This document shows positions 12,703 through 15,726 of a DNA stretch of 15,726 nt, in pieces; within the stretch, counting starts at the first letter, position 1, and each line of letters starts with the position of its first letter. The stretch is taken from positions 1 through 15,726 of the forward strand of contig CANQYR010000014.1 in the NCBI GenBank assembly GCA_947628125.1, given 5' to 3'. The DNA comes from an uncultured Bacilli bacterium (GTDB taxonomy: Bacteria; Bacillota_I; Bacilli_A; RF39; UBA660). The position numbers and the translations under genes were made by a program. The notes under the pieces were generated by a model. The model saw only the letters and a list, made by a program, of their open reading frames with translations, did no database searches and had not been told where the DNA came from.

Positions 12703-14778
12703 ATGGCTAGAGATGTTAGTATTGATAAAGTAAGAAATATTGGTATTATGGCTCATATTGATGCCGGTAAAACTACTACCACTGAAAGAATATTATTCCA
12801 TACTGGTAAAATCCATAAGATTGGTGAAACTCATGATGGTGCTAGTCAAATGGATTGGATGGAACAAGAAAAAGAGCGTGGTATAACAATTACATCAGCT
12901 GCGACAACTGCGCACTGGAAAGGTTATCGTTTTAATATTATCGATACTCCGGGGCATGTCGATTTTACTGTTGAAGTATCAAGATCTTTAAGAGTATTAG
13001 ATGGAGCGGTTGCCTTATTAGATGCTCAAGCAGGTGTTGAACCTCAAACGGAAACTGTTTGGCGTCAAGCTGATGAATTTAAAGTACCAAGAATGATTAT
13101 GTGTAATAAAATGGGTAAGTTAGGTGCTGATTTTGCCTATAGTTTAGAAACTATTTCTAAAAGATTAGGTGCTAATGCCAAACCTATCCAATGGCCTATT
13201 GGTGCGGAAAATGATTTTCATGGTATTGTTGATTTAATTACTATGAAAGCATATCAATATGATGGTAAGGAAGAAGAAAATGCTACCGAAATAAGTATTC
13301 CTAGTGAATTACAAGATTTAGTTAATCAAAAGCGGGCTGATTTGATTGAAAACATTGTGGAATTTGATGATGCCATAATGGAAAAATACTTAAATGGTGA
13401 AGAGCTTAGTGTTGAAGAAATAAAAACTACTATCCGAAAAGGTGTTTTATCAAATCAATTCTATCCTGTTTTATGTGGTGATGCGTTATCTAATAAAGGT
13501 ATCAAGTTATTATTAGATGCTGTAATAGATTACATGCCAGCGCCTACTGATGTACCATCTATTGAGTGTTATGATCCAAAAACTAATGAAGATGTTATGC
13601 GTCATCCAAGTGATCAAGAACCATTTACGGCTTTAGCGTTTAAAATTATGACTGATCCTTTTGTTGGTCGTTTAGCGTTCTTTAGAGTTTATTCTGGTCA
13701 TTTAACAAGTGGTTCTTATATTTTAAATAGTACGAAAGGTGAAAAAGAACGTATTGGTCGTATCCTGCAAATGCATGCCAATAATAGAACTGAGATATCT
13801 GAGGTTTATTGTGGTGAAATAGCGGCGGCTGTCGGTCTTAAAAATACAACTACGGCTGATACTTTATGTGATGAAAAGCGTCCTGTTATTATGAAGGGTA
13901 TGGAGTTCCCCCTACCAGTTATTGATGAAGCCATCGAGCCAAAGTCAAAAGCTGATAGTGAAAAGTTAGGTACAGCTTTACAAAAGCTTGCTGAGGAAGA
14001 TCCAACTTTCAAATATAAAACTGATCCGGAAACAGGTCAAACTGTTATTAGTGGTATGGGTGAGCTTCATCTTGAGGTTTTAGTTCGTCGTATGAAAGAT
14101 GAATTTAATGTTGAGGCTAATATTGGTCGTCCACAAGTTGCTTATCGTGAAACATTAACTCAAATGGGTGAATGTGAAGGTAAGTATATTAAACAATCTG
14201 GTGGCCGTGGTCAATATGGTCATGTATGGGTTCGTTTTGAACCAAATAAAGACAAAGGTTATGAATTTGTTGATGCAATCGTTGGTGGTGTTGTGCCAAG
14301 AGAATATATTCCTGTAACTGATAAAGGTTTACAAGAAGCTATGGCTGGTGGTATTTTAGCGGGCTATCCAATGGTTGATGTTAAAGCAACATTATTTGAT
14401 GGTTCATATCATGATGTCGATTCATCAGAAATGGCTTTTAAAATTGCCGCTAGTATGGCTTTAAAGGAAGCAAAAAATAAATGTAAGCCTGTTTTACTAG
14501 AGCCAATTATGAAGGTAACAGTTATAGTTCCTGATGAATATATGGGTAATGTTATGGGAGACTTAACATCTCGTCGTGGTCGTCCACTTGGCCAAGAATC
14601 ACGTGGTAATGCTTTAGCTATAACCGCTATGGTTCCACTTGCAGAGATGTTTGGTTATGCAACTAGTCTTCGTTCTAATACCCAAGGTCGTGGAAACTTT
14701 ACAATGGAGTTAGACCATTATGAAGAAGTTCCAAAATCAATCGCTGAGGAAATTATTAAGAAAAACAGCGTTAATTAA
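12703..14778 (+). CDS. fusA: Elongation factor G, with altered G4 and G5 nucleotide-binding motifs
   Basis: A 691-aa EF-G of normal length, the translocation GTPase. G1 AHIDAGKTT, switch I RGITITSA, G3 DTPGHVD, the domain IV tip SGGRGQYGHVW and the C-terminal RSNTQGRGNF are canonical. G4 reads NKMG (Asn135-Gly138, Gly codon GGT at 13114-13116) instead of NKMD, losing the Asp that gives guanine specificity. G5 reads CGDAL where E. coli has CGSAF and Thermus GSAL, so Ser is replaced by Asp. Everything else indicates a functional, essential single EF-G within the str operon. TAGGAGGAAG stands in front of the ATG. Confidence 0.97.
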   Translation: MARDVSIDKVRNIGIMAHIDAGKTTTTERILFHTGKIHKIGETHDGASQMDWMEQEKERGITITSAATTAHWKGYRFNIIDTPGHVDFTVEVSRSLRVLDGAVALLDAQAGVEPQTETVWRQADEFKVPRMIMCNKMGKLGADFAYSLETISKRLGANAKPIQWPIGAENDFHGIVDLITMKAYQYDGKEEENATEISIPSELQDLVNQKRADLIENIVEFDDAIMEKYLNGEELSVEEIKTTIRKGVLSNQFYPVLCGDALSNKGIKLLLDAVIDYMPAPTDVPSIECYDPKTNEDVMRHPSDQEPFTALAFKIMTDPFVGRLAFFRVYSGHLTSGSYILNSTKGEKERIGRILQMHANNRTEISEVYCGEIAAAVGLKNTTTADTLCDEKRPVIMKGMEFPLPVIDEAIEPKSKADSEKLGTALQKLAEEDPTFKYKTDPETGQTVISGMGELHLEVLVRRMKDEFNVEANIGRPQVAYRETLTQMGECEGKYIKQSGGRGQYGHVWVRFEPNKDKGYEFVDAIVGGVVPREYIPVTDKGLQEAMAGGILAGYPMVDVKATLFDGSYHDVDSSEMAFKIAASMALKEAKNKCKPVLLEPIMKVTVIVPDEYMGNVMGDLTSRRGRPLGQESRGNALAITAMVPLAEMFGYATSLRSNTQGRGNFTMELDHYEEVPKSIAEEIIKKNSVN

Positions 14779-14790
14779 CTTAAATAATAC

Positions 14791-14819
14791 TTGAAATTAT
14801 ATCAAGCATTAGATAAAAT
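14791..14819 (+). promoter_or_regulatory. Internal promoter for tuf
   Basis: TTGAAA at 14791-14796 (five of six), a 17-bp spacer, and TAAAAT at 14814-14819 (five of six), in the 66-base gap between fusA and tuf. A 5-bp inverted repeat CTTGA...TCAAG (14790-14806) covers the -35. It could give EF-Tu its extra supply independently of the operon promoter. Confidence 0.6.
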
Positions 14820-14844
14820 AAATACTGAAAGGAGAGAAACAAAA

Positions 14845-15726
14845 ATGGCAAAAGAAAAATTTGACCGTTCAAAAGAGCATGTTAATATTGGTACAATTGG
14901 TCACGTAGACCATGGTAAAACAACATTAACAGCCGCTATTACAAAATTATTTGGTAAGTATGTCGAATATGCAGATATCGACAAAGCACCAGAAGAAAGA
15001 GAAAGAGGTATCACAATTAATACTGCTCACGTTGAGTATGAAACTGAAAAACGTCACTATGCTCACGTTGACTGTCCAGGCCATGCTGACTATGTAAAAA
15101 ATATGATTACTGGTGCAGCACAAATGGATGGTGCAATATTAGTAGTGTCTGCTGCTGATGGACCTATGCCTCAAACAAGAGAACATATTTTACTATCTCG
15201 TCAAGTTGGTGTTCCTAAAATTGTTGTTTACATGAACAAATGTGATCAAGTTGATGATCCTGAATTACTTGATTTAGTAGAAATGGAAATCCGTGAATTA
15301 TTAGGTGAGTATGAATTTGACACAGAATGCCCAATCATTCGTGGATCAGCTCTTAAGGCTATTGAAGGTGATCCTGAAGCTGAACAATCAATCCGTGATT
15401 TAATGAAAGCTGTTGATGAATACATTCCATCACCACAAAGAGATACTGATAAACCATTCTTAATGAGTATTGAAGATGTATTTACAATATCTGGTCGTGG
15501 TACAGTTGTTACTGGTCGTGTTGAACGTGGCCAATTAAAATTAAATGACGAAGTTGAAATTGTTGGTTTAAAGGATACTAAAAAGACTGTTGTTACTGGT
15601 ATTGAAATGTTTAGAAAATCTCTAGACTTTGCTCAAGCTGGTGACAATGCTGGTGTTTTACTTCGTGGTATCGCACGTGATGAAGTTGAACGTGGCCAAG
15701 TTCTAGCTAAACCTGGAAGCATCGTT
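14845..15726 (+). CDS. tuf: Elongation factor Tu (3' end outside window)
   Basis: First 294 codons of EF-Tu (usual ~394), open to the end of the window. It delivers aminoacyl-tRNA to the ribosome. G1 GHVDHGKTT, RGITI, DCPGHADY, G4 MNKCDQ and G5 GSAL are all canonical, in contrast with the EF-G gene just upstream. The switch I stretch is slightly shorter than in E. coli (FGKYVEYADIDKAPEE). Domain 2 begins near residue 200, with FTISGRGTVVTGR. The ATG at 14845 is preceded by AAAGGAG (14828-14834). Confidence 0.97.
   Translation, partial: MAKEKFDRSKEHVNIGTIGHVDHGKTTLTAAITKLFGKYVEYADIDKAPEERERGITINTAHVEYETEKRHYAHVDCPGHADYVKNMITGAAQMDGAILVVSAADGPMPQTREHILLSRQVGVPKIVVYMNKCDQVDDPELLDLVEMEIRELLGEYEFDTECPIIRGSALKAIEGDPEAEQSIRDLMKAVDEYIPSPQRDTDKPFLMSIEDVFTISGRGTVVTGRVERGQLKLNDEVEIVGLKDTKKTVVTGIEMFRKSLDFAQAGDNAGVLLRGIARDEVERGQVLAKPGSIV

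Noticed and set aside
1..15726. CRISPR arrays, tRNA or rRNA genes, insertion sequences, phage genes
   Set aside because: Looked for; no repeat-spacer pattern, cloverleaf-like sequence, transposase or integrase motif was seen. The intergenic gaps are all under 300 bases.

Overview
The window is AT-rich, bacterial, and looks like a spore-former-related low-GC Firmicute (class Bacilli or a neighbouring uncultured gut lineage). Reasons: a recognisable Spo0A, Firmicutes-type S12, strong AGGAGG-type ribosome binding sites, and very dense overlapping genes. TGA is used as a stop (for example in gap and in several ATGA overlaps), so this is the standard bacterial code and not the Mycoplasma code. I cannot name genus or species.

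Layout. 1-1803: the end of a glycolytic unit, gap (5' end cut off by the window) and pgk, closed by an intrinsic terminator. 1833-8470: a seven-gene surface-glycan operon. It holds a GtrA-like flippase, a polytopic GT-C-like protein, a GT2 glycosyltransferase, a nucleotide-sugar epimerase, a nucleotidyltransferase, a fusion of an MprF/UPF0104-like membrane region with an APH/choline-kinase-like domain, and a HAD phosphatase. Five successive junctions are ATGA overlaps and the last overlaps by 20 bases, so the operon is translationally coupled from end to end. 8471-9356: spo0A with its own upstream region containing 0A-box-like sites, and a terminator. 9377-10452: three small single-pass membrane proteins with paired cysteines, one of which begins like a degenerate type IV pilin. 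10438-11571 (minus strand): a secreted SH3/NlpC-P60 cell-wall peptidase. 11670-15726: the str operon, rpsL-rpsG-fusA-tuf, with tuf running off the end.

The outstanding observation is the promoter of the glycan operon. It has a perfect TTGACA, a perfect TATAAT and an extended -10 TG, but the spacer is 20 bp because it contains a run of ten G residues at 1840-1849. In so AT-rich a genome such a run is conspicuous. Slippage of the G run would move the spacer through the 17-bp optimum, so the whole surface-glycan operon looks like a phase-variable (ON/OFF) unit controlled by spacer length.

A second surprise lies in the otherwise conservative str operon. EF-G carries NKMG where the guanine-specificity motif NKxD is expected, and also GDAL where GSAL/GSAF is expected in the G5 loop. 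This pair may be compensatory. S12 has Ile at the normally proline position after the methylthiolated Asp (KDLIG instead of KDLPG). The neighbouring EF-Tu keeps canonical motifs, which argues against generally poor sequence quality.
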